Shown piece by piece: positions 11,274 to 21,795 of a DNA stretch of 64,000 nucleotides. The translations under genes were made by a program, and so were the position numbers. Below the pieces are notes generated by a model. The model searched no databases, had not been told where the DNA came from, and worked only from the letters and a program-made list of their open reading frames with translations. How positions within the stretch are numbered: position 1 is the stretch's first letter; each line of letters starts with the position of its first letter. Source of the DNA: Rhea pennata (taxonomy: Eukaryota; Chordata; Aves; Rheiformes; Rheidae); contig NC_084682.1 of assembly GCF_028389875.1 (NCBI RefSeq), positions 7,140,001-7,204,000 of the forward strand, given 5' to 3'.

Positions 11274-14200
11274 TGTAGATATATCCTGATCAATAAAGAT
11301 GCCTTTTAGACAGTAGCATGCTCAATTTCTGCTTTGATTTGTTATGCACAAACCCTACGTCCTTCCCCCTCCCCCCCATTACTAGTATTTTTTGGAGCAC
11401 CTCGATTTTGTTGGATAATGTTTGGATATTTGGGGCAGAGAAATTGTCTAGGAATGAAGAAAACATAGGTCTCAAGTCCGTTGGATAGGGAAGTAAGCAG
11501 GTAGTCTTGATTGACGCTGCGGTTAAGAAAATCTTCCTGGTGCATCTGGGATATACTTAGGGCATGAAACCGGTGTGGCTATCTCAGAGATGAGTTGTTT
11601 TTTTTTTTGTTTTTTTTTTTTTTTTTTATTTATTTATTTGTAGGGGTTTTTTAAGTAACCAGCCGTTCCTTTGTTCTGCCTTACTGCTCCAAATGGAAAG
11701 CCCCAAGAGCACAGCCCCTTTTATAGGCTTAAGCTTACCACAATCCTTTTCCTTTCCAGAAAGCTTCAGATCTGGCAGATATGATCACCCGAGTTATCCG
11801 TGAGGGACTGGAAGGACTGGTGTTGAAAGATACAAAGGCAGGTTCCCATTCATTCTGCTGTATGCTGGGCAAAAGAAAGTAACAACAGACTGCTCTGTAT
11901 TTAATACTGAACTATGTAATCTATTCTGAGTTTGAATTCAGCTCTTAACTGCTTTAAGAGCTTTTGAGCAATGTCTGGAAGGGAGGGATATGCAATTGTT
12001 TTCTTTGAAAACAATTGCTTAGTGCCTTCATTGCTTCCACGAAGTGCTCTGAAGCCTGTGGATGAAACGCAGAAGGCTGAGCATCCTTGAGGTATCTCTG
12101 TACTCTTGTAGATGCTGACATCCAAACCAAGTTACTCCTTATATCTGAGCACTGCTGTGCTCATATACTGCAAAGCTCAACAAAACCAAGGACTATTCGG
12201 GAAAAGGCAGTCCACCAAATGATCTCCTTTCTGACGAGGTTTTTGCTTGCTTTTGCACAGGGTAATTATGAGCCAGGAAAACGGCATTGGTTGAAAGTGA
12301 AAAAGGACTACCTAAATGAGGGTGCAATGGCTGATACAGCAGACCTGGTGGTACTGGGAGCTTTTTATGGACAGGGCAGTAAAGGTGAGTGTCTGGAGTT
12401 ACAGAGATCTATCAGTTCTTCAGAAAAAATCTCAAGCTTTTTTCTGTTCCAGAGCTCCTGTAGCATTTGCTTTCCTACCAGAATGAGACTGGCTCTCACA
12501 GTGACTGTCTGCTACATGCTAGGCTGCTGCAAGCTGCCTGAGTTTACTGTGGGTCAATTTGCACAGTGAAGCATTAGGTCTTGGGTTGGTCTCTTCTACA
12601 GTGTAGAGGCTAATTGTTCAGCTTTTGTATGGGAGATGATGCTGTGAAGCCATTACAAACCTGAGGTCCTTTGACTTCCAAAGATGGATAAAGGTTTTAG
12701 CTCATTACTGTGTTTTTGTGAGAAGCTGTGGCTTGTCCTGTAGAAGATGCCAACCATTCTGCTATCCTCTCTTCCAGGTGGGATGATGTCCATCTTCCTC
12801 ATGGGTTGCTATGATCCCAAGAGTGAGAAGTGGTGCACTGTGACCAAGTGTGCCGGTGGCCATGATGATGCCACCTTGGCTCGCCTGCAAACAGAGCTGG
12901 ATATGGTGAAGATCAGCAAGGTGCGATGGGCTGTAGCATGAGGCTGGTCAAAGGAGTGCTTAGCAAAGGGCTTGGTAAACAGATAAACTGCTGTGAAGAA
13001 CCTTCTTTCATTAGACATGTCCTCTGTGACAGAACTGAGCTGTAGGTGCAACTAGTTCCTAAAGATGAGGCACTGCCTGAGATTTGTTTCCACACTGAGT
13101 GGGAAGCCAGGCATTATTCAATTCCTGCTTAGACGAAGTTTCATAGGGAAAACAGCAAATGCCAGTGTTTTGGCATGTTACAGTTGGTGAAGGCAGTCAC
13201 TAGATGGGGCTGTGGGTGAGAAATCCTAAAGTCAGACTATTGCTTTGTAGCTAGATAACCTGAAATCTTGGATTTAAGACTTTTTCATGAATGGCTTATT
13301 TAGATGTGGAAATTCATTTTTCAGGACCTGACCTGTAAAAAAAAGGAGTTTAAATGTAATATTTACTTGCTATTCTTGAAGCCATTTGTAGAAAGATTAC
13401 GGACTCTTAAAATGTGTAATTTTATATGAATGAATTACAATTGGAGTTACATGGTTATTGTTTCAACATACGGAATGACAGTAATTGAGCTGTGTTACTA
13501 AAAATTTTTGCCAGACTAGACAGGAGAAGTTGCTGCAGATCAGTGCACCTTGCGCAGTAGGTTAAAGCAAGTTCTATCAATACAAAGCAGATCAAGTACA
13601 CACATGTTAATCTGCTACTGGAATAATTTTGCAGCAATCTCTTCCCTAGGAATAGGATCATATATGGTCGTAAGTGTTATAACTTGTTTTTTTGCTCTTA
13701 ATTATTAGGATCCTAGTAAAATTCCAAGCTGGCTAAAAATTAACAAAATCTACTACCCTGACTTCATTGTCCCAGACCCAAAGGTAAGTGTTTTCGCAAA
13801 ATGACTGAACTTTCCAGCTCTGATAATAGCAATCTACTACCCTTTTCATAAGAGTACAAATTGTCTGTGCTACAAGACTAGTCTTCATGTTTGGAACAGG
13901 ATATCACAGATCTCTACCTCTGAATCTTGAATGTGCATTTTGAGGCTAAGAGCTTCCTTTAAAAAGAAAAAAATCGTACCTGCAGCACTTCTGGGAAATG
14001 TTTTTGTGCATTAAATCTCTTCCAAAAGTTAACTTGTTTTAAATTTGAGACATGAGAAAAATCTGACTTAAACAGCTAAAATACAACTGTAAACAAAAGG
14101 CTGCTATCTTTGTTTTATTAAGTTTAGCAGTATATTTTGTGCCTTCTGTATCTGTGAGTAAAAATGTTATTTAGAAATTGGCAATATGTAGTAGCTTGGG

Positions 14201-17200
14201 ATCTCTGATGTGCTGAAAATAGAGGAGTGTTTCTAAATAAGGCCATCAGAAGAGCAGTTTGTGTATACCGAACTCTTTCGGCGTTGGGGCATTTGTCATA
14301 GAAGGGACACAGATGTGTTAAGTTTGTTCTCGAGAGAACACAGAAATATGGCATATGATTTCTTTCAATACCATGTTTAGAAAGCCCCAGTGTGGGAGAT
14401 CACAGGGGCTGAATTCTCCAAAGCAGAAGCCCACACTGCAGATGGGATCTCTATTCGCTTCCCTCGCTGCACCCGCATTCGAGATGACAAAGACTGGAAG
14501 ACAGCCACCAATCTTCCACAGCTTAAGGTGATTTAATGTTGTATACTTATGTCTGCAACATGCTTGAGAGTAAGTTGTGACAATGGTTAATCTTTAAAAA
14601 TTAAAGATTTTTATAGCAGGTACATAGTGAAGACACCTGCTGACTAGTATCTAGGATGGCACGTTACATTTTCACTTATTGCAGGCTCAGGCTGCATGCT
14701 GGGCTATTGTGATGAGAATCTTATTCTTTACTGGGGCTCCTTGAGTCTTTTGAGCTGTTGTGCGCTTTCAGGAAAGTCTCTGCTGGTAGCTAGTTGTATC
14801 AGCACTTGTAACAGCCTTACGGCGAGGAATTTCCTTCCTGAAAGAGGTGACCTTTTATTCTCTAAATGTTTATGGTCATTATGTCTCCCATTAATTGCTG
14901 GGATTGGGGGAGGCATCTGGGAAGTGACTAAGGGCAGTCTGGCCCAAGTCCATGACACCAGGGCCAGGTGGCATTCTGCCAGGATCCCTGGGGCTGCACC
15001 TACCCCACACAGCTTCTCCGCCTCCTTGACTGATAGAAACCAGTTGGCTTGTTGCCATCCCCAGCAGTAAGTCAGCTGTTGATGAGCTCTGTTCTCAGTC
15101 TAGTTACTGTTATTTAGGCTGTCTGCATGCTGCCTCCAGGGATACTGACAGCAGATATAAGGGCTTGTTACGCCATCGAAGCAAGGAGTGATTCAGCCCA
15201 CCTACTGTCCAGCAGTTATTCTGGCTCCCTACGCAGGTAGGGGAGAGAAAGGTAAATGCCCTCTTCAGACAGACTGTTCTAGGAGCAAGCAATGGATATT
15301 GTCCATTTTTTTTTGTATAGGGAGCCAGGCTGTGAAGAGTTAGTCTGATTTGTTCTGTAGTAGGTGGTGTAAATACAGCTTTGGTACCTCCCCATGTAGG
15401 TTCCCTTAATATCAAATAGCTGGGTGGAATACTGAGAGATTGAATGTGGGTGACCAAAAAAAAAAAAAAAAAACAACTACAAAAGGTGCAGGAATTAAAA
15501 AAAAAAGTGTGTGAGCAAACACTTCAGAAAGAAAACAAAAGCAGTACATGCATTACAGCTCGTGTCTAGTATCAGAGGTTTCACTGTGGCTAAAAGGCAA
15601 TGCTTTGTTTCTGGTGGTGTAGGAGCTGTACCAACTCTCCAAAGAAAAGGCTGAGTTCAGTGTTGTTGCTGGAGAAGAGGAGGAGTCCACAGCTGGCAGC
15701 AGTGGAGAGAATGAGGGAAACTCCAGGTCTTCCACACCACACAAGACTATAAAAACTCCCCCAAGCAAGTCACCTGCAAAAGCTAAGAGGCCAGAAGGTA
15801 AGATGGTGCTTTCCAGGGAGGGGAAACTCAGGGTAGATTCTGTGGTTTTGGGACAGGCTGGCTTTGGATCTTTGCCTTTTGTCAGATGCTTGAAGATCCC
15901 ATGAAGCTTATAGATGTACATCAAGGTTAGTACATGGGCAAAGCTCTGTAGAGACTTAGTTTGGACTGTGTTATTCACAGCACAGACTGAATAGCCACAG
16001 TTCTGAGGCATGCTGGAATCAAAAAAAGATGGTAATGGGATTGATGATGCTGTTCAGGTCAGTGTTTAGGCAACTCCTTTAGATAATAAGGACTCCCTGA
16101 GATTATGCTGCCTAGGATAGATAACTGTGACTCTGCTAGGCATAGTTAGTACCAGAATTACTTTGGCATAACTCTCAGATTCTAATTGTTCTTTTCCATC
16201 TTAATAGATCAGTCTCATTAACAGAATTTGTAAGACTGGTCTGGACAGCAAACTTGCCGCTCCTATTCCTGCACATTTAATGCCCTTCAGTTAAAATTAA
16301 ATACTGGTTCATGGCCAAAAATGCCTATCATCTGGATGAAATTCATGTATGTATTAGAGATCCTGAAGAAGATTTCCAAGTAGTAAATTGCAGTGCTGTG
16401 GATGAGTTTGCCTCACCAGCACTTTGTCACTAGGGAATAATTTGTGGCAGATCTCTAACCAGTATTGGAAAGGCAAGTGTATTGACAGCAAGGAGAAAAA
16501 ATTTGAACGAGAACACACCCTTCTGGAGATCAGGGCAGGAAGATGCCCAGGGACATTCGTGGTAGAAAATGTTCATCTTACAAGCTAATTTCTAATTCAC
16601 TGATTACCCAGAAAATATGAGGGGGTTGGGGGAGCCTTTCCCCCTTTTACACTCCCTTCCCTCTTCTCCCCAGACTGGACTACACAACCAGTATTTCAGC
16701 AAAGAGATCAATGAGAAAACTGTCTCTTTTCAGGCAACAAAGCAGTCATTGCATCCCCTCTGAAATTAGAAGAGAAACGAGGAGAGAAGCGAAAAGCATC
16801 TGAGATGGATGACAATGGAAAGAAGGTACCGCTGGGCAGCAGTCACTTTGGGGTTAGGGGAAGCTGAGGCTGTTTCAGTTGTCTGTTCACTTTTGCCTTC
16901 CATGTGGAAAGCTTTGTAGTCTTTTCATAGCTGCATCCTAAATTAAAATGAAATGCAAAGGTAGAAATAGCAGCAACAAGCCCTGTTACAGAAGAAGCAG
17001 ATGTTGCAGACTTCTTCCCTAGCTGCAGATTTGACATAACTAGGTTTGTTGTGCTGAAGGCCAGTGCTGCTTCTATTCACTCACCGATTATGTCCTGCAC
17101 TACAAGGTAATGTACTGTGATTGCCATGTGGCTACTCTTGCTCAGTGCTGCATACAGAAGGAACAGGAGCTGCAAAAGGACAGAACTGTTCTTTCTAGCT

Positions 17201-17850
17201 CAGTGTGTAGCAAACTGAGGAGTGGATGAAGAATCACTGAGCTGTAATTTTCTGAGAAGTCCAGAGCGGCTATTCTGATGTAAACAGCAAGAGCATGTTT
17301 ACCTGACCACATCAGCATCATCACTGAAGGCAGCCCTTGCAGGGCTGCTAATGGGGTAATAATTCCCCTTAGCTAAGGAGGCACTGTCCACCTGTAGCAC
17401 CTGGCTTTCACAGGAATTCTGCAGGAGTTGCTCTTGTATACGATTTAATGAAGGTCCAAACAGCAATTTACAGATATTGGACAAGGAATTAAAATGATAT
17501 CCTTGGGAACTGTGAAGGGGCTTGTTCATGCCTCAAAGAACTCACTTCTTAGTGTAATTTCCAAACCAATCCAGTCTTTTCCTGACCTTTGTTTCATCCT
17601 CTTCCACAATATGCAGACACTGCTGGACATATTCACTGGTGTGAAGTTGTACCTGCCACCCACTGTGAAGGACTTCAGCAAAATCCGGCGGTACTTCATA
17701 GCATATGATGGGGATCTTGTGCAAGAGTTCGACACAGCCTCAGCAACACACGTTATAGGGGACACTGATGAGAATCCTGGTGCTACACGCGTCTCCCCCA
17801 ACTGGATCTGGGAATGTATCCGGAAACGGAGACTGGTAGCTCCATGCTAA
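2637..17850 (+). CDS. LIG3: LIG3, DNA ligase III (19 coding exons, 992 aa; 905 aa from nuclear start)
   Basis: ATP-dependent DNA ligase that seals nicks in base-excision and single-strand-break repair with XRCC1, and maintains mitochondrial DNA. Exons: 2637-3183, 3653-3796, 5392-5589, 6029-6180, 7109-7275, 7927-8004, 8123-8291, 8942-9097, 9584-9715, 10451-10530, 11017-11104, 11760-11837, 12261-12384, 12778-12920, 13709-13783, 14381-14527, 15623-15797, 16734-16825, 17617-17850. They sum to 2979 nt (993 codons with TAA) and every junction keeps frame. Order in the protein: mitochondrial leader 1-87, PARP-type zinc finger about 88-185, DNA-binding domain about 260-470, adenylation domain with KYDGER at Lys508, OB fold about 660-850, a Lys/Ser-rich linker about 850-914, and a BRCT domain 915-992. 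Lys508 and the 87-residue leader match the human numbering I recall. Intron 12 needs a GC donor. The window contains the whole gene. Confidence 0.97.
3653..3796 (+). CDS. LIG3: LIG3 coding exon 2: linker after the zinc finger
   Basis: Residues 183-231. Basic, Ser/Thr/Lys-rich linker with the conserved [13 protein letters not shown] and KKFSGF segments. Acceptor TTTTACAG, donor CAG/GTAGGG. Confidence 0.93.
4457..4516 (+). mobile_element. Decayed CR1-type LINE 3' end
   Basis: GAGCAGGAGTTTGGGCTAGA, then ACCTTTGGAGATCCCTTCCAATC and TTCTGTGA, resembles the 3' end of avian/reptilian CR1 LINEs (a GGACTAGATGACCTC.. block, CCCTTCCAACC, terminal TTCTRTGA repeats). It is short, 5'-truncated and degenerate. 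It lies in LIG3 intron 2. Confidence 0.55.
5392..5589 (+). CDS. LIG3: LIG3 coding exon 3: start of the DNA-binding domain
   Basis: Residues 231-297, including [20 protein letters not shown], almost identical to the human protein. Acceptor CATGCAG, donor GAG/GTATGA. Confidence 0.94.
6029..6180 (+). CDS. LIG3: LIG3 coding exon 4: DNA-binding domain
   Basis: Residues 297-347 with [15 protein letters not shown] and [13 protein letters not shown]. Acceptor TTTTCCAG, donor CAG/GTGAGT, ends in phase 0. Confidence 0.95.
7109..7275 (+). CDS. LIG3: LIG3 coding exon 5: DNA-binding domain
   Basis: Residues 348-403: [16 protein letters not shown] through LQDITR. Acceptor GAGACAG, donor CAG/GTAAGT. Confidence 0.95.
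7927..8004 (+). CDS. LIG3: LIG3 coding exon 6: DNA-binding domain
   Basis: Residues 403-429: [19 protein letters not shown]. The acceptor CACCTCAG is followed by an exon that itself starts GTG. Donor TGT/GTAAGT. Confidence 0.94.
8123..8291 (+). CDS. LIG3: LIG3 coding exon 7: end of the DNA-binding domain
   Basis: Residues 429-485: [19 protein letters not shown] through [10 protein letters not shown]. Acceptor TTTAAAG, donor CTG/GTAATG, phase 0. Confidence 0.95.
8942..9097 (+). CDS. LIG3: LIG3 coding exon 8: adenylation active site
   Basis: Residues 486-537. The motif I sequence [12 protein letters not shown] places the AMP-accepting lysine at codon 9008-9010, residue 508 (421 in nuclear numbering). 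The FSRSLKP segment follows. Acceptor TTCTAAG, donor AAA/GTAAGC. Confidence 0.96.
9584..9715 (+). CDS. LIG3: LIG3 coding exon 9: adenylation domain
   Basis: Residues 538-581, including the metal-binding motif III region [11 protein letters not shown] and [12 protein letters not shown]. Acceptor TCCAAG. Donor AAG/GTAAAA runs straight into a poly-A tract. Confidence 0.95.
9717..9739. repeat. Poly-A tract abutting the LIG3 exon 9 donor
   Basis: About 20 A follow the GT of the exon 9 donor directly, so the donor context is GTAAAAAA. Confidence 0.8.
10451..10530 (+). CDS. LIG3: LIG3 coding exon 10: adenylation domain
   Basis: Residues 582-608: [19 protein letters not shown] and NDVSLMD. Acceptor TTTTACAG, donor CAG/GTATGT. 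Confidence 0.95.
11017..11104 (+). CDS. LIG3: LIG3 coding exon 11: adenylation domain
   Basis: Residues 608-637: [20 protein letters not shown] and LFSEMK. Acceptor CTCTAG, donor ACA/GTGAGT, phase 0. Confidence 0.95.
11238..11271. repeat. Poly-T tract (about 34 T) in LIG3 intron 11
   Basis: The run is uninterrupted. A second T-rich tract with (TTTA)n lies at about 11598-11639 in the same intron. Confidence 0.85.
11760..11837 (+). CDS. LIG3: LIG3 coding exon 12: motif IV, followed by a GC donor
   Basis: Residues 638-663, ending in the motif IV segment [12 protein letters not shown]. To keep frame with the next exon (GGT AAT TAT GAG) the exon must stop at AAG 11837, which is followed by GCAGGT. 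The nearby GT at 11841 would leave phase 1 and create an immediate TAA. This is therefore a GC-AG intron. Confidence 0.88.
12261..12384 (+). CDS. LIG3: LIG3 coding exon 13: motif V and start of the OB fold
   Basis: Residues 664-705: [20 protein letters not shown] and [13 protein letters not shown]. Motif V supplies the KVKKDYL lysines. Acceptor TTGCACAG, donor AAG/GTGAGT. Confidence 0.95.
12778..12920 (+). CDS. LIG3: LIG3 coding exon 14: OB fold
   Basis: Residues 705-752: [27 protein letters not shown] and LDMVKISK. Acceptor CTTCCAG, donor AAG/GTGCGA, phase 0. Confidence 0.95.
13709..13783 (+). CDS. LIG3: LIG3 coding exon 15: OB fold
   Basis: Residues 753-777: [20 protein letters not shown] then VPDPK. 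Acceptor ATTATTAG, donor AAG/GTAAGT. Confidence 0.95.
14381..14527 (+). CDS. LIG3: LIG3 coding exon 16: OB fold with motif VI
   Basis: Residues 778-826: [14 protein letters not shown], then motif [18 protein letters not shown] and NLPQLK. Acceptor TGTTTAG, donor AAG/GTGATT. Confidence 0.95.
15623..15797 (+). CDS. LIG3: LIG3 coding exon 17: Ser/Glu/Lys-rich linker
   Basis: Residues 827-885: [15 protein letters not shown], then a low-complexity region rich in Glu, Ser and Lys that diverges from mammals. Acceptor GTGTAG, donor AAG/GTAAGA. Confidence 0.92.
16734..16825 (+). CDS. LIG3: LIG3 coding exon 18: basic linker
   Basis: Residues 885-915: a [17 protein letters not shown]-type basic linker. 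Acceptor CTTTTCAG, donor AAG/GTACCG. Reading through the donor would add a short tail and a stop, giving a BRCT-less protein. Confidence 0.9.
17617..17850 (+). CDS. LIG3: LIG3 coding exon 19: BRCT domain and stop
   Basis: Residues 916-992: [35 protein letters not shown] and the conserved W of [17 protein letters not shown], then TAA at 17848-17850. In the known family this BRCT domain binds XRCC1. Acceptor CAATATGCAG. Confidence 0.96.
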   Translation, partial: TLLDIFTGVKLYLPPTVKDFSKIRRYFIAYDGDLVQEFDTASATHVIGDTDENPGATRVSPNWIWECIRKRRLVAPC

Positions 17851-18185
17851 CAGCATGGGGCAACTGGCTGATCTCAAGACTGCAATACTTCAGGAACTCT
17901 CTGAAGGGAACAGCAGAGAACTAGGTAGGTAGGGAAGAAATGGTGGGAGATTCCTCTGTGGGAATGCAGATAGATAGAAATAAAATGCCCAAGTACCTCA
18001 GAGGTAGTAGTCATAGCAGCCATATGGAATTCATTAACAACTCTCTGAAGGCTGTCACTGCTGAATCCATGTTTCTGCCCATAATGTAGACCAATGCACT
18101 TATCTAGGTGCTGGTTTTAATCTCCTGGGTTTTTAAAGTTTGGCTATTTTTGTAAATAAAGAAATAAAACTGAAGCAGCTTCTCC
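17851..18185 (+). other. LIG3: LIG3 3' UTR with poly(A) signals
   Basis: AATAAA occurs at 17979-17984, 18155-18160 and 18163-18168. The tandem pair at about 18.16 kb, 300 bases past the stop, is the most likely principal signal, with cleavage near 18.18 kb. Confidence 0.65.
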
Positions 18186-19060
18186 TTTACTGTCAGGACT
18201 TATTTTCCAAAGGTTATTCTCTGTCAGGACAGGAAACAGATCCTCAAATATTTGAAACTATGTTAACTGTAGTGCTAGGATAATCTTATTGTACTGTATA
18301 GTTCTCACAAAGGCATATATGTTGTGTCCTTCATCTCGTTTCTTTTTTTCTCTTTGTCTGTCCTTGACATTCAGCACAGATCTGCATCCAGTAACGGTTT
18401 ACAACCTCTGCATAGGTTTCATGTTAAAACCAGGGCACCAAATAAGCTTCTCTTGCAGCAACTACTGGAGCATGAGCCAAGCATCTGCTTGGAGTGTTTG
18501 TTTTCTGGAATAAGTTGCACTTAAGTTTTGCTATTCATGTTTCAAGGAGTAAAAGCTGAGGAAGGAACTCCAGTGTCTGAATCTTTTAGGATGCTTGGGA
18601 CATCTGCTGATCTGATGAAGCTATTTAAATAGCTATTCAAGTACTTGAATATTAATAAAATAAGGAGAGTAAGACAAATTAAACCTGTATCTCTAACACC
18701 TAACTATTTTGCATATGAAGATGTGCATTTGCTAATTAACTGGCTTAGACTCAGAGTGCATGTGTGCATTACAAAAGTAAAAGTGAGTTAACCAATTTAC
18801 TGTGTTTCCTTAGTTTCCAGAGGAGTGAGTGTGTTGCTGCCTTTGTCAGTTCTTCATTTGTAATCTTCACAAAGACTGTACTGTTAAAATATCAGGGTTG
18901 TCGGTTATCTTTTTTTCTTCAACCTCTTTTTTACTTCTGTTCCACCTATAAGGATATTTAAGCACCTGGAAGCCTGAGCCTTTTCTGGTTAAATTTCAAA
19001 AGTATCTGTAAGACCTCAGCTTTCTCCTGGCCTGTTAGCAACAGAGTCAGAAAACAAGAT
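18186..19060. other. Short gap between the convergent LIG3 and RFFL 3' ends
   Basis: AT-rich sequence without a supported coding exon, RNA gene or repeat. It separates the LIG3 poly(A) site from the probable distal RFFL poly(A) site by less than 0.9 kb. Confidence 0.6.
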
Positions 19061-21613
19061 TAACTAAATCACATTTCAACTTTATTATAAAATTATAAAC
19101 CAAATTCTGTACCAAAACTAGTAAGTTTAACCATAGTACCAAGATGATTTAATAGAGAGTAACATCCCATTTCAAGTAAAATATTAACTTTTAAAATATT
19201 TAAACTATGTACAGTGTACATAAAGCATAAATATTTCCATTTACTTTATTAGTTCAGATCAGTATATGCCTTTGGATTATAAATCAGTTTCCTCCAGATT
19301 TTTTTTAATTTTACTTTAAAAATAGTCATATCCATAGTAGAGAATCCATTTTTGCAAGGGAAACAGTGTAGTCAGCAAAGATCCTCCCTGGGAAAGCATA
19401 TTTCAGACTAGCGATGGCTACGTTCATCTCATTCTTAAGATTTCAGACACTGATCTGCAGCTTGTTTATCTGCTGTAGAAAATAAGCCTACCCTCTACAA
19501 GTAAAAGAAGATCTGTCCACAGGGGAATAATCTCCTCCATGGAAAGCCCCCCCCCAGGCCTGAGTTTATTGGAAAGTATGATGCCATGCATTTTCACAGT
19601 GAATTTACTAATGAGGCTGTTCCAAGCATAATCCTGTACCTCTTGACAGATTTCTGTGAAGATCTTTAAGACAGTAATTGCTTACATGCAAAATTATTTT
19701 TAAGATGATGCATCAAATTATATCAGTATTCTGCTCATGCTGGAAGCTGTTAAACCTTTAGCTGGAACTTAGAACAACCTGAATTGCAAAAAAGAGGTAC
19801 AACTTAGAATTTTTAGTTTTATAAACCTCATCAGCTGTCCCTTATTTATGGGGTTCAGAAACACCTCAGTACTGCAGAGATTCTCCTAACTACTGAGTGA
19901 CAGATATGTTCATCTCAAGTGCTTTTTTTTTTATTCCCACTTGCAGAGTAGAGATCATCTACTTCATGCCAGTTGGAGTTGCACGTTAAAGACCACAAAA
20001 GCTTAATTTGCTGTTAACTTACATTACCACTTACTGCAAAAGTAGATGGTTTTAGTGATCATTTCTGTAATTACACTTCCATTACTAAAAATAGACACTA
20101 TTTATGCTGTTCCTCCCTGGACACCACATGCAGAGATTCAGTTTGAACACTAAGTGCTCACCACCCATAAGGGGGAAAGCTAGTCAAGACAAAACCTGCA
20201 GCACAAGTTACTCAATTTCACCAAGAACTTAAGTTTTCAGCCACCATGGGATTGTATACTCAAGGCATCAAGATTCTGAAGCTTAATAGTGTTTTACAAG
20301 CCAAATGAACTGCATAGGTGTAGGCCATTGAGGGAAAACATCAGTTACAATATGCCTCTTGCAAGGCTTGCAAATTAAACTGCTGTTCAGGAAGCAGCTT
20401 ATGAGTTTGTGATTGTCATGTACCAGACCAAAGAATCTCTTATCCACCCTCAGGCACAAAATAAATTGCTTTTGATAAGCAGTCTTAATGTAACAGGACT
20501 GCAAAATTGAGCAAAGAGGATAAGAGGGAAGCTGATTAGTAAACAGAAGCCTCTGCAATGATGATCATTATCTTCCTTGAATCAGTAATCTGAGCAAGAA
20601 GTAAAAGTTTGGCCTCTGCTTTCTTTCAAGTCTCTAGCTTTGACTCTCCTCTCTAAAAAAATTATCTGTACTTAAATATGGTTGTAGCAACAGAATTCTT
20701 ACTCTATGGCTGCACATTTTCCTCACTAAACCCTCTAAAAGACTCAAGCCCTCGATTCTCAGCTCCTAATCACCTGAAGTCAGTAAATTTTTAAATAATT
20801 ACTGGTACGTACTTCGAAGTTAAATGAAGCAACAACAGTAAACTAGGAATCTCATTCTTGCTGGCATGTAAACAAACAAAAAGCTGCTGCAGAACGTAAG
20901 GCTCTATGTTTTGCAGAATCTCTTACTCCCTTTACAGTTTTTTCAGTAGTACAAAGCCTGCCTTCAAACAAAATGATACATTTTTCCAAAATCCCACTAG
21001 ACTTGAATTACTCATTCTGAATATGGAAAACAGAGGCAGTCTGCCTGTCCTGCAAGCCCAAGTAGTTAAATTACAGAAAGAAAAATCAAACCCAAAACAA
21101 GCCCAACAAAAGTTTATTCTTTGATAATAAAGTTATCAGTGGGTATATAGCCTAAACATAACATGAAGAAAGCAGAATCAGAATTCAGTAGCAGCAAAAC
21201 AAAAAGAAAATATCACTTACTGAGACCCCAGTCCACTTGTTTATTATCCAGAGGAAATAAGAAGCCTCAGAATCTTATCTCTGTACTGGAAAGCCAAGCA
21301 TTTTTCTGTCCCCAACACTAGTGGATCAAATTATTCTAGAACATATGTTGTTAATTATTTCTGCCTCTGCTGCTGCCAATAAGCTCCAGGGAGTCCAGGC
21401 ACTGTGGTGTAAAGCACTATAGTGGGAAGGGCATAGCCAAGCATGGCTGGAATAAGAGCAATTCTCCAAGCTTCATCCTTTCCTCACCTTGCCTATAAAC
21501 TTTCAGCTCCCTATGAGGTCTATATGCTCTGACCTAACTATCTGTAGCAATTTTGACCGTTTCTCTAACAGCAGATGAGGTTTTAAGGCATCACCAGTCT
21601 TCCTTATAGACAC
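19061..21613 (-). other. RFFL: RFFL 3' UTR
   Basis: AT-rich sequence downstream of the RFFL stop on the minus strand, with no competing gene. Minus-strand AATAAA signals appear as TTTATT at 21113-21118, 19565-19570 and 19081-19086. The last, followed by AT-rich sequence, would give a 3' UTR of about 2.5 kb. Long 3' UTRs are known for this gene in mammals; which site is used here is inference. Confidence 0.55.
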
Positions 21614-21795
21614 TTAGGACTTAAAGACATGGACAGCTCGTATCACATACTGCCTGCATATGGGACACTCACTCATCCGCTTTCCGCACTTGGTGCAAGT
21701 GACCATGTGGCCACATTCTAGCAGGACACAGTCAATTGGTGAGTCCATGCAGATTTTGCAGAGGTTCTCCTCCGTGCCAGGGAGCCCAGCACCAC
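21614..21795 (-). CDS. RFFL: RFFL terminal coding exon: C3HC4 RING finger
   Basis: Residues 303-362. RING zinc ligands are C315, C318, C330, H332, C336, C339, C346 and C349, in [26 protein letters not shown] and [10 protein letters not shown]. The C-terminus is [10 protein letters not shown], then TAA (complement 21614-21616). The acceptor on the minus strand is TTTACTCAG. Confidence 0.96.

Noticed and set aside
12087-12569. 160-codon plus-strand frame
   Set aside because: Only 12261-12384 of it is LIG3 coding exon 13; the rest is intron read-through on both sides.
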